The notes: a model not told the origin generated them from the letters alone. Positions 42,091-52,520 are shown, counted from the stretch's first letter. The stretch is 64,000 nt of DNA from Nocardioides sp. B-3 (GCF_024703895.1 NZ_CP087968.1:3596001-3660000); one strand, 5' to 3'. Program-made: numbers and translations.

Positions 42091-43019
42091 GTGACCAGTG
42101 CCATCGAGTTGACGGGCCTCACCAAGTCCTTCGGGGACGTGGTTGCAGTCGAAGACGTCAGCGCAGTCGCGCTGCCGGGGCAGGTCACGGCCCTGCTCGG
42201 CCCCAATGGGGCCGGCAAGACCACCACCCTGCGGATGCTGCTCGGGCTCGTCGCACCGGACACCGGAGCTGCGACGTTCGATGGCTTGCGGTACGACGAG
42301 CTGTCGGGGCCGGTTCGTCGGGGTCGGCGCGGTCCTCGAGACGTCCGGTTATCACCCCGGGCGCACCGCCCGGGACCACCTTCGCATCCTGTCGACAGCG
42401 TCCGGCCTGCCACTGGACATGTGTGAGCGGGTGTTGGGCGAGGTCGGGTTGGCGTCGGACGCGCGTCGCCGGGTCGGGGGCTTCTCGCTGGGGATGCGCC
42501 AGCGGCTGGGGATAGCGGCAGCGATGCTCGGTGACCCGGGCGTGCTCGTCCCGGACGAGCCGACGAACAGGCTCGACCCGCCGGGCGTGCGGTGGTTGCG
42601 GGGGTACGTCCGCCGACTGGCGGACGAGGGTCGCACCGTCCTCCTGTCCAGCCATGCCCTGAGTGAGGTCGAGCTCACCGCCGACCACGTGTTGGTCATG
42701 GCGCACGGCCGCCTCTTGCGGTCCTCGACCCTTGCGGAGCTGCGTGCGGAGGCGGGGGTCGGGTCGAGGGTGCGTACGCCAGACCCGGACCGGCTCTGCG
42801 TCGCCCTCGACGCGGCCGATGTCGGCCATCGGCGTACAGATGACGGGTTGGCCGTGGACGCCGCCCCCCGAGCAGGTGGGCGAGCTCGCCGCCCTGCACG
42901 GGATCGTGCTGCACAGCCTCGTGGGGACAGCCGACTCGGAGCAGGCCTTCTTCCGGCTGATCCGGGAATCCGGCCCGATGGACGAGCGTCCGCGCCAGCC
43001 CGAGAGGGTCGCGCCATGA
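42091..43019 (+). CDS. ABC-2 type exporter ATPase (frameshifted)
   Basis: About 309 residues from GTG 42091; GTG 42073 in frame is an alternative. Walker A is LLGPNGAGKTTTLRMLLGL and the signature FSLGMRQRLGIAAAMLGDP. The Walker B end reads VPDEPTNRLDPPG instead of the usual LDEPTNGLDP; a C for T and A for G in the DNA would restore it, so these may be base errors. The C-terminal region LADEGRTVLLSSHALSEVELTADHVLVMAHG is typical of drug, antibiotic or lipid exporters. Frame changes lie near 42310 and 42865. Its stop overlaps the permease start (ATGA). A MarR protein diverges from it. Confidence 0.88.
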
Positions 43020-43779
43020 CGGCACTCCTCCGGGCCGAGCTGCTCAAGCTGCGCAGCGCTCGGATCACGGCCGGACTGCTGCTTGCCACGCTCGGCCTCG
43101 TGGCGCTGACAGTCGGCGCCAGCGTCCCGAAGGTCGGGGGAGCGGAGGCGCCGCTCTCGCTGGACGACCCCGGCCTGCTCGCCGACGTGGTGGCGACGTG
43201 CTTCGGTGTGCCCCAGCTGGTGATGGTGCTGTTCGGCACGATCGCCTTCACCCAGGGAGGTTCCGCTACGGCACCATCACCTCGACCTACCTCGGCGAGC
43301 CGCGGCGCACCCGGGTCCCGGTCGCGAAGTGGCTTGCGCTGGCGCTCGCCAGCGTCGCCGTCACCGTCGCCACCCTCGCACTGGCCGTGCCGTTCGCCAT
43401 TGCGCTGATCCGCTCACGAGACGGCGACGTGACGCTCGGAGGGCACTTCTGGGGCGTGGTCGCCACCGGGTTCGTCGTGATGGCCGCGTACAGCGTCATC
43501 GGGGTCGGGATCGGTGCGTTGGTCCGCCACCGCGTCGTCGCAGTCGTCGGGGTGCTCGTGTGGATGACCGCCTTCGAGTTCACCGTCGTCCCCACGTTCC
43601 CCGCCGTCGGACGCTGGTTGCCCCCGGGAACGACCGTCTCCCTGTTCGACCTCGGGCCGTCGATGGGACTGGACGGGAAGCTGCTGGCGGCGCCCATGGC
43701 GGCGCTGGTCCCGGTCGTCTACACCGCCGCCGCGGTTGCGCTGGCGCTGCGCGTCACTCCCCGCAGGGACGTGCTGTGA
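43016..43779 (+). CDS. ABC-2 type exporter permease (frameshifted)
   Basis: About 254 residues from ATG 43016, overlapping the ATPase stop by four bases, so the two are translated together. It has six hydrophobic segments (ITAGLLLATLGLVALTVGAS, VPQLVMVLFGTIAFT, then VAKWLALALASVAVTVATLA, FVVMAAYSVIGVGIGALV, VVAVVGVLVWMTAFEF and MAALVPVVYTAAAVALAL). The early region MTALLRAELLKLRSARIT is typical of ABC-2 permeases that start with a short amphipathic helix. One frame change lies near 43260. The HhH-GPD gene follows after 46 bases. Confidence 0.82.
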
Positions 43780-43825
43780 CTCGGCTGAGCCGTCTCTCGT
43801 GGGCGTCGTCGGGCAAGATGGGGAC

Positions 43826-44399
43826 ATGGCCATCCAGATCACCGGCGACCCCGCCGCCGACAAGATCCTCGACGAGTCCCCCTTCGCCCTGCTGGCGGGG
43901 ATGATGCTCGACCAGCAGTATCCGATGGAGCACGCCTTCCGCGGCCCCGCCAAGGTCACGGACCGCTTCGGGAGCTTCGACCCGGCGGCGATCGCGTCCG
44001 CAGACCCGGAGGAGTTCGCCGCCATGGCCGCCACGACGCCGGCCATCCACCGCTTCCCGGGCTCGATGTCGGCCAAGCTGCAGGAGCTCGCCCGCATCGT
44101 CGCCGACGACTACGACGGTGACGCCTCTCGGCTGTGGACGGAGGCGGCAGACGGCAAGGACCTGCTGAAGCGGATCATGGCGCTGCCGGGCTTCGGCAAG
44201 CAGAAGGCACAGATCTTCGTGGCGCTGCTCGCCAAGCAGCGCGGGGTCACGCCCGATGGCTGGGAGCAGGCCGTGGGGGACTACGCCCTCGACGGGTTCC
44301 CGCTCGGTCGCGGACGTCGTGGATCCGGCCTCCCTGCAGAAGGTGCGCGACTACAAGAAGGCCAAGAAGGCGGCCGCCAAGACCGCCGCTCCGGCCTGA
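43826..44399 (+). CDS. HhH-GPD family base excision repair protein (frameshifted)
   Basis: About 191 residues from ATG 43826. It carries the helix-hairpin-helix GPD fold: N-terminal DESPFALLAGMMLDQQYPMEHAF, the hairpin LLKRIMALPGFGKQKAQIFVALLAKQ, and GDYALDG in the region that usually contains the catalytic Asp. The C-terminus is a Lys/Ala tail (KKAKKAAAKTAAPA). This short form is common in actinobacteria and is annotated as an uncharacterised HhH-GPD repair family; no [4Fe-4S] cysteines are present. One frame change near 44310 precedes the tail. It lies upstream of sigA in the same direction. Confidence 0.87.
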
Positions 44400-44530
44400 C
44401 ATGGCGCCTCGTTGACGGGCCGTGCACACGCCGTTGACGGACCTTGACCAACCCCGTGGCAGAATGACAATGCGGCTCTTGACTTGACCGGGCCTTGCCG
44501 CGCCCCGATGCCGTTTGACGAGAGGTGTTC

Positions 44531-46039
44531 GTGTCCCCGCACGCACGCAAGTTGCTCCCCGCAGAGGTGCTCGCGCACCCGTCCATCGTCGCGCTGATCG
44601 AGCGCGGATCCCCGGCCGGGAGCGTGACTCCAGAAGAAGTTCGCCGGGCCAGTGACGATGCGGCGGTCGAGCCCCCGTCATCTGAAGGCACTGCTGGTCC
44701 ACATCAGCGGCCCGGGCATCACCGTCAACGTCGACGCGGCCAGCACCCGCGCGGTCGCCGCCACGTCGAGCACCCGCAAGACGACCACCGCGGCTGCCAA
44801 GAAGGCGCCCGCGAAGAAGGCCGCCGCCGCGACGAGCGCGACGAAGACCACCGCGACGAAGGCGACCGAGGCCCCGGCGAAGAAGGCCGCAGCCAAGAAG
44901 GCGCCGGCGAAGAAGGCCGCCGCGACCGACGCCGTGGACGTGGCCGTCGAGCTCGCGCCCGCCGCTGTCGGACCCGACGGCAAGAAGCTCCTGCCGGACC
45001 TTCCCCGACGAGCAGTTCGAGAAGGACGTCAAGGTCGACCCGACGATCAAGGAGGACGAGAAGCAGGCCTTCACCGTCTCCGCGTCGGACGACACGGACG
45101 AGCCCGAGCAGCAGGTCATGGTCGCCGGCGCCACCGCCGACCCGGTCAAGGACTACCTCAAGCAGATCGGCAAGGTGCCCCTCCTCAACGCCGAGATGGA
45201 GGTCGAGCTCGCCAAGCGGATCGAGGCCGGCCTCTTCTCCGAGGAGAAGCTCAACAAGGGCGGCAAGATCACCCCCGAAGGTCCTCGAGGAGCTCGAGTG
45301 GATCTCCGAGGACGGGCGCCGCGCCAAGAACCACCTCCTCGAGGCCAACCTCCGTCTCGTCGTCTCGCTGGCCAAGCGCTACACCGGTCGCGGCATGCTC
45401 TTCCCGGACCTCATCCGGGAGGGCAACCTCGGCCTGATCCGCGCGGTCGAGAAGTTCGACTACACCAAGGGCTACAAGTTCTCGACCTACGCGACTGGGT
45501 GGATCCGTCAGGCCATCACCCGCGCCATGGCCGACCGGGCGCGCACCATCCGCATCCCGGTGCACATGGTCGAGGTCATCAACAAGCTTGCCCGCGTCCA
45601 GCGGCAGATGCTCCGGGACTCGGGCCGCGAGCCCACGCCCGAGGAGCTCGCCAAGGAGCTCGACATGACCCCCGAGAAGGTCATCGAGGTCCAGAAGTAC
45701 GGTCGCGAGCCCATCTCGCTGCACACGCCCCCGGGTGAGGACGGCGACTCCGAGTTCGGCGACCTGATCGAGGACTCCGAGGCCATCGTGCCCGCCGACG
45801 CGGTCAGCTTCACGCTGCTGCAGGAGCAGCTGCACGCCGTCCTCGACACGCTCTCCGAGCGCGAGGCGGGCGTCGTGTCGATGCGCTTCGGCCTCACCGA
45901 CGGCCAGCCCAAGACCCTCGACGAGATCGGCAAGGTCTACGGGGTGACCCGCGAGCGGATCCGTCAGATCGAGTCGAAGACGATGAGCAAGCTGCGCCAC
46001 CCCTCGCGGTCGCAGGTGCTCCGGGACTACCCGGACTGA
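44531..46039 (+). CDS. sigA: principal sigma-70 factor (frameshifted)
   Basis: About 503 residues; GTG 44531 is taken as start, six bases after GAGAGG, and GTG 44525 is possible. The N-terminal part is a Lys/Ala/Thr-rich linker (TTTAAAKKAPAKKAAAATSA), then region 1.2 (DPVKDYLKQIGKVPLLNAEMEVELAK), region 2 (LFPDLIREGNLGLIRAVEKFDYTKGYKFSTYATGWIRQA), region 3 and region 4.2 (TLDEIGKVYGVTRERIRQIESKTMSKLRHP), as in actinobacterial RpoD/HrdB. It directs RNA polymerase to housekeeping promoters. Frame changes lie near 44683, 45008 and 45283, in the linker and before region 2. A perfect stem-loop follows the stop. Confidence 0.96.
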   Translation: MSPHARKLLPAEVLAHPSIVALIERGSPAGSVTPEEVRRASDDAAVEPPSSEGTAGPHQRPGHHRQRRRGQHPRGRRHVEHPQDDHRGCQEGAREEGRRRDERDEDHRDEGDRGPGEEGRSQEGAGEEGRRDRRRGRGRRARARRCRTRRQEAPAGPSPTSSSRRTSRSTRRSRRTRSRPSPSPRRTTRTSPSSRSWSPAPPPTRSRTTSSRSARCPSSTPRWRSSSPSGSRPASSPRRSSTRAARSPPKVLEELEWISEDGRRAKNHLLEANLRLVVSLAKRYTGRGMLFPDLIREGNLGLIRAVEKFDYTKGYKFSTYATGWIRQAITRAMADRARTIRIPVHMVEVINKLARVQRQMLRDSGREPTPEELAKELDMTPEKVIEVQKYGREPISLHTPPGEDGDSEFGDLIEDSEAIVPADAVSFTLLQEQLHAVLDTLSEREAGVVSMRFGLTDGQPKTLDEIGKVYGVTRERIRQIESKTMSKLRHPSRSQVLRDYPD

Positions 46040-46050
46040 TCACCCGTTCC

Positions 46051-47385
46051 ATGCAGAACCGCGGCCGCCCTGCTCTGTGTGGGGTTGGCCGCGGTTTCGA
46101 TTTCCTGTACGGCGCCTGCCTCCCCGCCCCGGGACGCGCCGTCGGAGGTGCCGACGGTGGCCCACGCGCTCTTCGACCCCGAGCTCGACGGCGCCGAGCC
46201 GGTCGAGACCACGGTCCACGGCGACCACGTGTCCACGACCTACGAGTGGGCCGAGCACCGGGGATTCACGCTCTCCCAGCAGGTGGCCCCACAGCGCGAC
46301 CTGTGTGCCGCTCTGGCGCAGTGGCGGATGGCGGGGGACACCTGCACCGTCTCCGACGGCGTGATGGTGACTCGGATGGAGGAGTTCAGCGGGGTCGCGC
46401 TGGTGCGTGACGGCACCTTGCTCTTCGCCAGCGGCCCGGTCACCGAGGCCGACGCGGGGTTGCTCGACCGCGCGACCGAGGCGTTGAGAGATGCCCCCCG
46501 AGGTGACGCTCGCCGACCTCGGGGAGGCGACCGAGGGCGAGGATCCTCCTGCCGAGGTGCTCGTGCCGATGATGAGTGCCGACGACTTCGAGCCGGCGGC
46601 GGCGATGGCCGCAGTTCGCCGTCTGGCCGGAAGCATCGGTCCGCGGGAGGCGACGGGGCCGGCGTATGCCCGGGCGGCGCGCTGGGTGGAGCATCGGTTC
46701 GACCGGCTCGGCTACTCGGTGCGACGCCAGCCCGTCGCCGTACCCGCCGGAAGCTCGTGGGGCGTGCCGGTGCCGGCCGGACGCTCGGTGAACGTGATCG
46801 CGACGCCACCCGGTTTCGAGCCGGAGGCGCCGCACCCGGTCGTGGGCGCCCACCCGGACACGGTGCCGCAGGCGCCGGGCGCCGAGGACAACGCGTCGGG
46901 GATCGGGGGTGATGCTGGCGGCCGCAGAGGCGGCAGCGGTCGCCCGCACCCGGCTGCCGGTCGTGTTCATCGCCTTCGGCGCCGAGGAGCCGCGGAGCGA
47001 CACCGATTCGGAACAGCACCACTTCGGGTCGCGGGAGTACGTCCGCTCGCTGGGGTCCCGGCAGCGCGGAATGTTCGCGGGATGATCTCGCTCGACCGTG
47101 TCGGGGTCGGCGCGCGGGTGCCGGTCGGTTCGGCGAACGACACCGACCCGGTCCAGCGGCAGCTGCTCGCGGCGGCTCGACGGGTGGGCGTGCTGACGAC
47201 GCCTGATCCCCGACCAGCGCAGCAGTGACCACTGGTCGTTCGCCCGGGCGGGGTTGCCGGGAGCGCGGTTGGGCAGCACGTCGTACGTCGAGTACCACTC
47301 CGCGCAGGACGTGGTCTCCGTCGTCGAGCCGGCCCAGCTGGAGCGGGTGGGCCGGCTGGTGCTGGCCCGGCTCGCGGGCCGCTGA
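46051..47385 (+). CDS. M28 family peptidase, putative lipoprotein (frameshifted)
   Basis: About 445 residues. ATG 46051 with an early frame change gives a signal peptide LLCVGLAAVSISC ending in a lipobox-like Cys. Later parts fit a zinc-dependent M28 aminopeptidase: HPVVGAHPDTV for the first metal His-x-Asp, AEDNASGIG for the bridging Asp, FGAEEPRSD for the acidic pair, SDHWSFARAGLPGARL and the C-terminal EYHSAQDVVSVV with the last His. Frame changes lie near 46065, 46497, 46905, 47080 and 47215. It starts inside the terminator stem of sigA, so its transcript or its true start needs checking. Confidence 0.78.
46057..46096 (+). terminator. sigA terminator
   Basis: Perfect 10-base arms AACCGCGGCC (46057-46066) and GGCCGCGGTT (46087-46096), loop of 20 bases, followed by TCGATTTCC. 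It is 18 bases past the sigA stop and overlaps the first codons of the peptidase gene. Confidence 0.7.
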
Positions 47386-47389
47386 CGAG

Positions 47390-48446
47390 TCAGAACCCCG
47401 CGCAGCGCCGCAGCGCCGCCCGGTCGGTGTTGAAGTCGCCGGCATCCGCGAGCTCTCGCGGCAGGCCGTCGGTGCCGATCCGTGCCGGCGCCCACGCGTG
47501 GTCGATGACCCGGGCTCGCCCGGACGGCTCGCTGGGCGGCCGGACGGTGAGGGTGAGCACCCCGGTCGCGCCCTCGGTGTACCGGGCGTAGTTGCCGAGC
47601 CCGTAGGCGACGTAGCCGGGCCCCAACCGACCGTCGCCCCGGAGCTGGTGCGCGTGGCTGCCGACGATCACGTCGGCACCGGCCGCGACCAGCTCGGCGG
47701 CCAGCGAGCGCTGGTCGTCGGTCGGACAGGCTTCGCCCCTGGACGCCCCAGTGCAGGTAGGTGACGACGACGTCTGCCGACGCATCGGCTTCCCGGACAG
47801 CGCGCAGGAGTCGGCTCGGGTCGACGGCGTCAGCGGTGCCGGGGAGTCGGCCGTGGCCGCCCACTGCCACGTCGGGTCAGCGGTCGGGTCGGTGGAGGCC
47901 GGGGTCGCCCCCGATCGTGGCCACGACCGTGCCCCGGATCTCGGTGCGGGCCGGTGCGAAGGCCTCGTCGATGTCGCGACCCACACCGACCACCGTCAAC
48001 AAGGGCTCGGACTCGTCGAACGTCTCCTGCAGGAGTGCACGGCCGAAGTCGAGGGCATGGTTGTTGGCCATCGACACGACATCGATCCCGGCCTCCGCGA
48101 GGGCCTCGAACGCGGCGGGCGGTGCCCGGAACGTGAACCGCTTGCTCGGGTCGGGCCGGCCACCCGCGCCCACGGAGGTCTCCGGGTTGACGATCGCCGG
48201 GTCGGCCGCCGCGAGCGTTCCGGTGACCGGGGCCAGTGCCGTCGCCGGGTCGTCGAGCCGGGCACGCAGCGGGCCCTCGAAGTGGATGTCTCCCGCCACG
48301 GCGATGGTGATCGGACGCGGGGGACCGGTTGGCGTCGGGCCGGCGGTCTCGGTCGACGGTGCGGGCGCGGCGGGCGCCTCGTCGGCCGGCGGGGTCGCCG
48401 TACAGGCGCAGAGGGCCGCTGTCGCGAGGACGAGCGGCCATCTCAT
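47390..48446 (-). CDS. CapA-like lipoprotein, poly-gamma-glutamate synthesis family (frameshifted)
   Basis: About 351 residues from ATG 48446. The signal peptide MRWPLVLATAALCACT has a lipobox-like LCAC, followed by a Pro/Ala/Thr-rich linker. The catalytic-type fold of CapA/metallophosphatase proteins is visible: ITIAVAGDIHFEGPL, NPETSVGAGGRPDPSKRFTFRAP, SMANNHALDFG, and near the C-terminus VIVGSHAHQLRG followed by VAYGLGNYARY. Homologues act on the cell surface, in polyglutamate capsule or related polymer synthesis; here the polymer is unknown. Frame changes lie near 47895 and 47738. It is convergent with the peptidase with almost no gap. Confidence 0.86.
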
Positions 48447-48451
48447 GCGGC

Positions 48452-49283
48452 TCAGCCCGCCGCGACCAGCGCGACGCAGAGGCCGCAGAAGGCCAGCCCG
48501 ACGGCCTGACCGCGATGGATCGGCTCGCGGAGCACGGTGGCGGCGAGCAGGATCGTGAAGGCGGGATAGAGCGAGGTGAGCACAGCGGCGACCGTCAGCA
48601 GCCCGGACTGGGTGGCGAGCAGGAAGCCGAGGGCGGCCGCGCTCGCCGGGGCGCCCGCGAGCAGGCCGCCGGTGACCTCGGAGCGGGCGGTGGGTCGCCA
48701 CGCCGCCTTGAGCAGGATCGCGGTGAGGACCACGGCCGGGAGTGCGGAGACTCGGGCGAGAACAGAGCGGCCAGTAGCCCGCGCCCTCGGGCACCCGGCC
48801 GATGGCGGCGAAGAGGAGCCCGAAGCCGACGCCCGCAAGCACGCCGTCGACCGGGCCCGCCGCGACGCTGCCGTCCGTGGTCGGCTCGCGACTGACCAGC
48901 CAGATGCCGGGGACGGCCGCCGCGATCCCGAGCCAGACGAGCAGCTCCGGACGCTCGCCGGCGGCCACGCCCACGGCGACCGGCACGATCGCGGCGCCGA
49001 CGGCGGAGACCGGGGCGACCACGCCCATCCGACCGGCGGCCAGTCCGCGGTAGAGGAACGCGCCACCGAGCCCCGAGCCGATGCCGGCCGGGGCACCCCA
49101 CGCGAGGTCCACGCCGGTCGCCTCACCGGGGGTGACGAGCGCGATCAGGACGGTGCAGGCGAAGGCCCCCACGGCGCACATGAAGGCCACCGGCCGGGCG
49201 GACGTACGGCGTGCAGCGAGCCCGCCGACGAAGTCGGACAGGCCGTAGGCGACGGCGGCGCCCAGTGCGAGCAGGATGCCCAT
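48452..49283 (-). CDS. EamA/DMT family transporter (frameshifted)
   Basis: About 277 residues from ATG 49283. It has ten hydrophobic segments in two EamA repeats: MGILLALGAAVAYGLSDFVGGLAARR and ...LAWGAPAGIGSGLGGAFLYRGLAAGRMGVVAPVSAVGAAIVPV in the first, LTVAAVLTSLYPAFTILLAATVLREPI in the second, with the conserved Pro and Arg residues. Such drug/metabolite transporters move amino acids, sugars or drugs. Frame change near 48770. It overlaps the stop of the upstream DUF456 gene by one base (TGATG), and the CapA-like gene starts five bases after its stop, so the three form one transcription unit. Confidence 0.87.
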
Positions 49284-49763
49284 CAGCCGGTCACCACGAC
49301 GCCGACGATCCGGGTGGCGACCGCCGGGAGGGACGCCGTGAGCTCGATCAGGATGGAGAGGCCCACCGCCCTGAGCGCGTGCTTGGTTGCCGGGCCCGCG
49401 GCCGTCGCGCCCGGGCGCCGGCGCTCGGCGGCGTAGACACCGAGGACGAAGCCGACGAACAGCCCGATCACGGGGATCACGAAGAACCCGACAATGCCGA
49501 GGAGACCGCCGAACACCAAGGTGGAGCGGGGGACGCCGGCCTCCTTGAGGCGACGGCCCGGGACGACGTACTTCACGACCGTCCCGACGGCGAGGAAGGC
49601 CAGCGCGACCGCGAGGACCAGCCAGCCGGTGGTGGTGTTGACGTCGATCGCCCACAGCACCCGGGCCGCCGAGGATCAGCAGCAGGCCGGGAATGACCGG
49701 GACGATGATGCCGGCGAGGCCGACCAGCAGCAGGACGGCGACGACGAACTCGGTGGCGCTCAC
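49283..49763 (-). CDS. DUF456 membrane protein (frameshifted)
   Basis: About 160 residues from GTG 49763. Four hydrophobic segments: FVVAVLLLVGLAGIIVPVIPGLLLIL, TGWLVLAVALAFLAVGTVVKYVV, STLVFGGLLGIVGFFVIPVIGLFVGFVLGVYAAE, and VGLSILIELTASLPAVATRIVG. The first with GIIVPVIPG and the GFFVIPVIGLFVG repeat identify DUF456, small integral membrane proteins of unknown function common in actinobacteria. A frame change near 49668 separates the first helix. It is coupled to the EamA transporter by a one-base overlap and heads the small operon that ends with the CapA-like lipoprotein. Confidence 0.83.
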
Positions 49764-49795
49764 GCGGCGAGCCTTCCACAAGAGTCCGGGAACGA

Positions 49796-49829
49796 CGACG
49801 GCCCCCGACCGGTTGGTCGGGGGCCGTCG
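49796..49829 (-). terminator. Rho-independent terminator
   Basis: Perfect 15-base arms CGACGGCCCCCGACC and GGTCGGGGGCCGTCG with a GGTT loop, followed on the minus strand by a GT-rich stretch. It is 21 bases past the stop of the zinc-ribbon gene and ends that transcript before the DUF456 promoter. Confidence 0.85.
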
Positions 49830-49849
49830 TGGCGTTGGTGGGGCCTCGG

Positions 49850-50083
49850 TCAGTCGTTGCTGTCGCGAACGCCGGCCGGGGTGGGCTCGAGCTTGTGCGT
49901 CTCGTCGTGCACGTGGGACGCGATCGAGCGGAGCTTGTCTCCGTGCTCACGGGCGTGGTGGGCACAGAACAGGAGCTCACCGCCGGACGTGAGCTCGACA
50001 CGCAGGTAGGCTCGGGCACCGCAGCGGTCGCAGCGGTCACCCGCCGTCAGGGCGGCGGGCTGGGGGGCAATGGCTGTAGTCAC
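49850..50083 (-). CDS. small zinc-ribbon-like protein (DUF7455 type)
   Basis: Intact 77-residue protein from GTG 50083, preceded by AACGAGG. After an Ala/Pro-rich start it has a Cys pair CDRCGA, a strand AYLRVELTSGGELLF, and a second Cys/His group CAHHAREH, a pattern of a four-ligand zinc ribbon. The remaining 30 residues are charged. This family is commonly found beside the principal sigma factor and parE in actinobacteria, as here. Its function is unknown; a role in RNA polymerase or ribosome contact has not been shown. Upstream ATG (50113) in frame is possible but lacks a better ribosome binding site. Confidence 0.75.
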   Translation of the reverse strand: MTTAIAPQPAALTAGDRCDRCGARAYLRVELTSGGELLFCAHHAREHGDKLRSIASHVHDETHKLEPTPAGVRDSND

Positions 50084-50357
50084 ATCGGCCTCGTTTCTCT
50101 CCATCGGTGTCTGGCCCAACGTAGCCACCGGGTCAAAGATTCCCGGAAGTGCCATCGGGTGGACGAGAGTCCAGTCAATCACTGATCTGCGTTCCCGTTG
50201 GGGTTACCCCCAACCATGGGACGTGCTTTGTGTTCGTCGCGTTGCAGGAATCCGGATTGCGTGATGCGAATGTGATCACGCTAGACCTGCCACGTCCTTT
50301 CGGCCTGCAGCGTGCCCTGCACTGGTCCACGGCGTGTCGCAGGTAGGTTTTCTCCTT

Positions 50358-52432
50358 GTGGCAGCACCGGCAGACAACACCTACAACGCGGCACACCTCC
50401 TCGTCCTCGAGGGGCTCGAGGCGGTTCGCAAGCGCCCGGGCATGTACATCGGCTCGACGGACACCCGGGGCCTGATGCACTGCCTGTGGGAGATCATCGA
50501 CAACGGCGTCGACGAGGCCCCGGCCGGCGTCGCCCACCGCGTCGAGATCACCCTGCACCCCCGACGACTCCGTCGAGGTGTACGACGACGGGCGGGGCAT
50601 CCCGACGGACAAGGAACCCAAGACAGGGGCTGCCCGGCGTGGAGGTCGTGGCCACGAAGCTGCACGCCGGCGGCAAGTTCGGCGGCGGCTCCTACGTCGC
50701 GACCGGTGGTCTCCACGGCGTCGGCCTCTCCGTGGTCAACGCGCTGTCGTCGCGGATGGACATCGACGTCGACCGCGCGCCGACCCAGCAGGGCCTGTCG
50801 TTCCAGCGCGGTGTGCCGGGCGTCTTCGCGGGGGACGGCCCCACCGCCGCGTTCACGGCCCAGTCGGGCCTGACCCGCAAGGGCAAGCGGGTCGCCAAGG
50901 GCAAGACCGGCACCCGCATCCAGTTCTGGCCCGACCGCCAGATCTTCACCAAGGACGCCGGCATCGAGCTCGAGGGCCTCCCGGGCCGCGCCCGCCAGAC
51001 GTCGTACATCGTTCCCGGCCTCGAGCTGGTCATCAACGACCAGCGCGGCCCCGAGGCGATCTGCGAGAAGTTCCTGCACGAGGGCGGGATCAGCGAGTTC
51101 GCCGATTTCCTCTCGCAGGGCGAGCCGGTCACCGACATCCTGCGCCTGCAGGGCATGGACACCTTCACCGAGACGGTGCCGCTGCTCGACGACAAGGGCC
51201 ACATGACGCCGCAGGAGGTCGAGCGCGAGCTCACCGTCGACGTGGCACTTCGCTGGTCCAACACCTACGACACCCACGTGAAGTCCTTCGTCAACGTGAT
51301 CGCCACGCCCAAGGGCGGCACCCACGTCAGCGGCTTCGAGTCGGCGATCACCTCGACCTTCAACGACGTGATGCGCTCGGCCAAGGTGCTCAAGGTCAAC
51401 GACGACAACGTGATCAAGGACGACGTGCTCGAGGGCATGACCGGCGTCGTCACCGTCCGGCTCGCCGAGCCGCAGTTCGAGGGTCAGACCAAGGAGATCC
51501 TCGGCACCCCGGCCGCACGCAACGTCGTGCGCAAGGTCGTGGCCGCCGAGCTGAAGGACTTCCTCACCTCCACCAAGCGCGCCGAGAAGGCGCAGGCCAA
51601 GCTGGTCATGGAGAAGGTCGTCGGGGCCTCCAAGACCCGGATCGCGGCCAAGCAGCACAAGGAGACGCAGCGTCGGAAGAACGCGCTCGAGTCCTCGGCG
51701 CTGCCGGCCAAGCTCGCCGACTGCCGCTCCGCGGACAACGAGCGCACCGAGCTGTTCATCGTCGAGGGTGACTCGGCTCTCGGTACGGCGAAGTTCGCCC
51801 GTGACTCGGAATACCGGGCGCTGCTCCCGATCCGCGGGAAGATCCTGAACGTCCAGAAGGCCTCCGTGGGCGACATGCTCAAGAACACCGAGTGCGCCTC
51901 GATCATCCGGGTCGTCGGCGCCGGCTCGGGGCGGACCTTCGATCTCGAGTCCGCGCGCTACGGCCGGATCATCTTCATGGCCGACGCCGACTCCGACGGC
52001 TCGCACATCCGCTGCCTGCTCGCCACCCTGTTCTTCAAGTACATGCCCGAGCTGCTCAAGGAAGGGCGGGTCTACACCGCCGTACCCCCGCTGCACCGCA
52101 TCGAGCTGACCAACCCCAAGAAGGGGATGGAGAAGTACGTCTACACCTACTCCGACGACGAGCTGCACCGTCGGCTCGCGGAGCTGAAGAAGAAGAACGT
52201 GCGCTGGAAGGAACCCCCCGCAGCGCTACAAGGGCCTCGGTGAGATGGACGCCGACCAGCTGTCCGAGACGACCATGGATCCCCGTCACCGCACGCTGCG
52301 CCGGCTCACCGTCGACGACGCCGAGGTCGCGGCCCGGTGTTCGAGCTGCTGATGGGCTCCGACGTGGCGCCCCGCAAGGAGTTCATCGTGCAGGGCGCCT
52401 ATGAGGTCGACGTCGAGTCGCTCGACGCCTAG
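50358..52432 (+). CDS. parE: DNA topoisomerase IV subunit B, ParE (frameshifted)
   Basis: About 691 residues; GTG 50358 is taken as start and GTG 50334 is possible. The GHKL ATPase domain is clear: HLLVLEGLEAVRKRPGMYIG, WEIIDNGVDEA, VYDDGRGIP, GGLHGVGLSVVNALS; then the transducer KSFVNVIATPKGGTHV, and the TOPRIM region ELFIVEGDSALG, PIRGKILNVQKA and MADADSDGSHIR, ending in QRYKGLGEMDADQL. It most resembles the Streptomyces ParE beside hrdB rather than gyrase B, which is near dnaA. parC is not in the window. Frame changes or base errors occur near 50520-50640, 52215 and 52335. Topoisomerase IV decatenates daughter chromosomes. Confidence 0.93.
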
Positions 52433-52478
52433 GACGGCACCGAACGCCCATCGGCGCAGCAGAACCCCGCCGGCTTCG

Positions 52479-52520
52479 GAGGTTGAGGAGGGCCGAAGGC
52501 TCGTCACGAAACCGAAGGCT
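52479..52520. repeat. dispersed GC-rich repeat, copy 1
   Basis: GAGGTTGAGGAGGGCCGAAGG then ACGAAACCGAAGGC, with small inverted arms CTTCGG/CCGAAG. The same pattern (GAGGTTGAG...GACGAAACCGAG) recurs inverted at 57201-57273, partly inside a gene. It sits in the gap after parE. Confidence 0.5.

Noticed and set aside
44399..44530. A -35/-10 promoter for sigA from the repeated TTGAC motifs near 44413-44490
   Set aside because: Several TTGAC strings occur, but none has a convincing -10 box at 16-18 bases, so I did not annotate a promoter.
50197..50214. Inverted repeat GTTGGGG/CCCCAAC upstream of parE as an operator
   Set aside because: The arms are short and made of G/C runs, and no regulator gene is adjacent; too weak to annotate.
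50358..52432. Annotation as DNA gyrase subunit B
   Set aside because: Motif order suits both, but the sequence follows the Streptomyces ParE closely, and the neighbours are the principal sigma factor and zinc-ribbon gene, not dnaA or recF.
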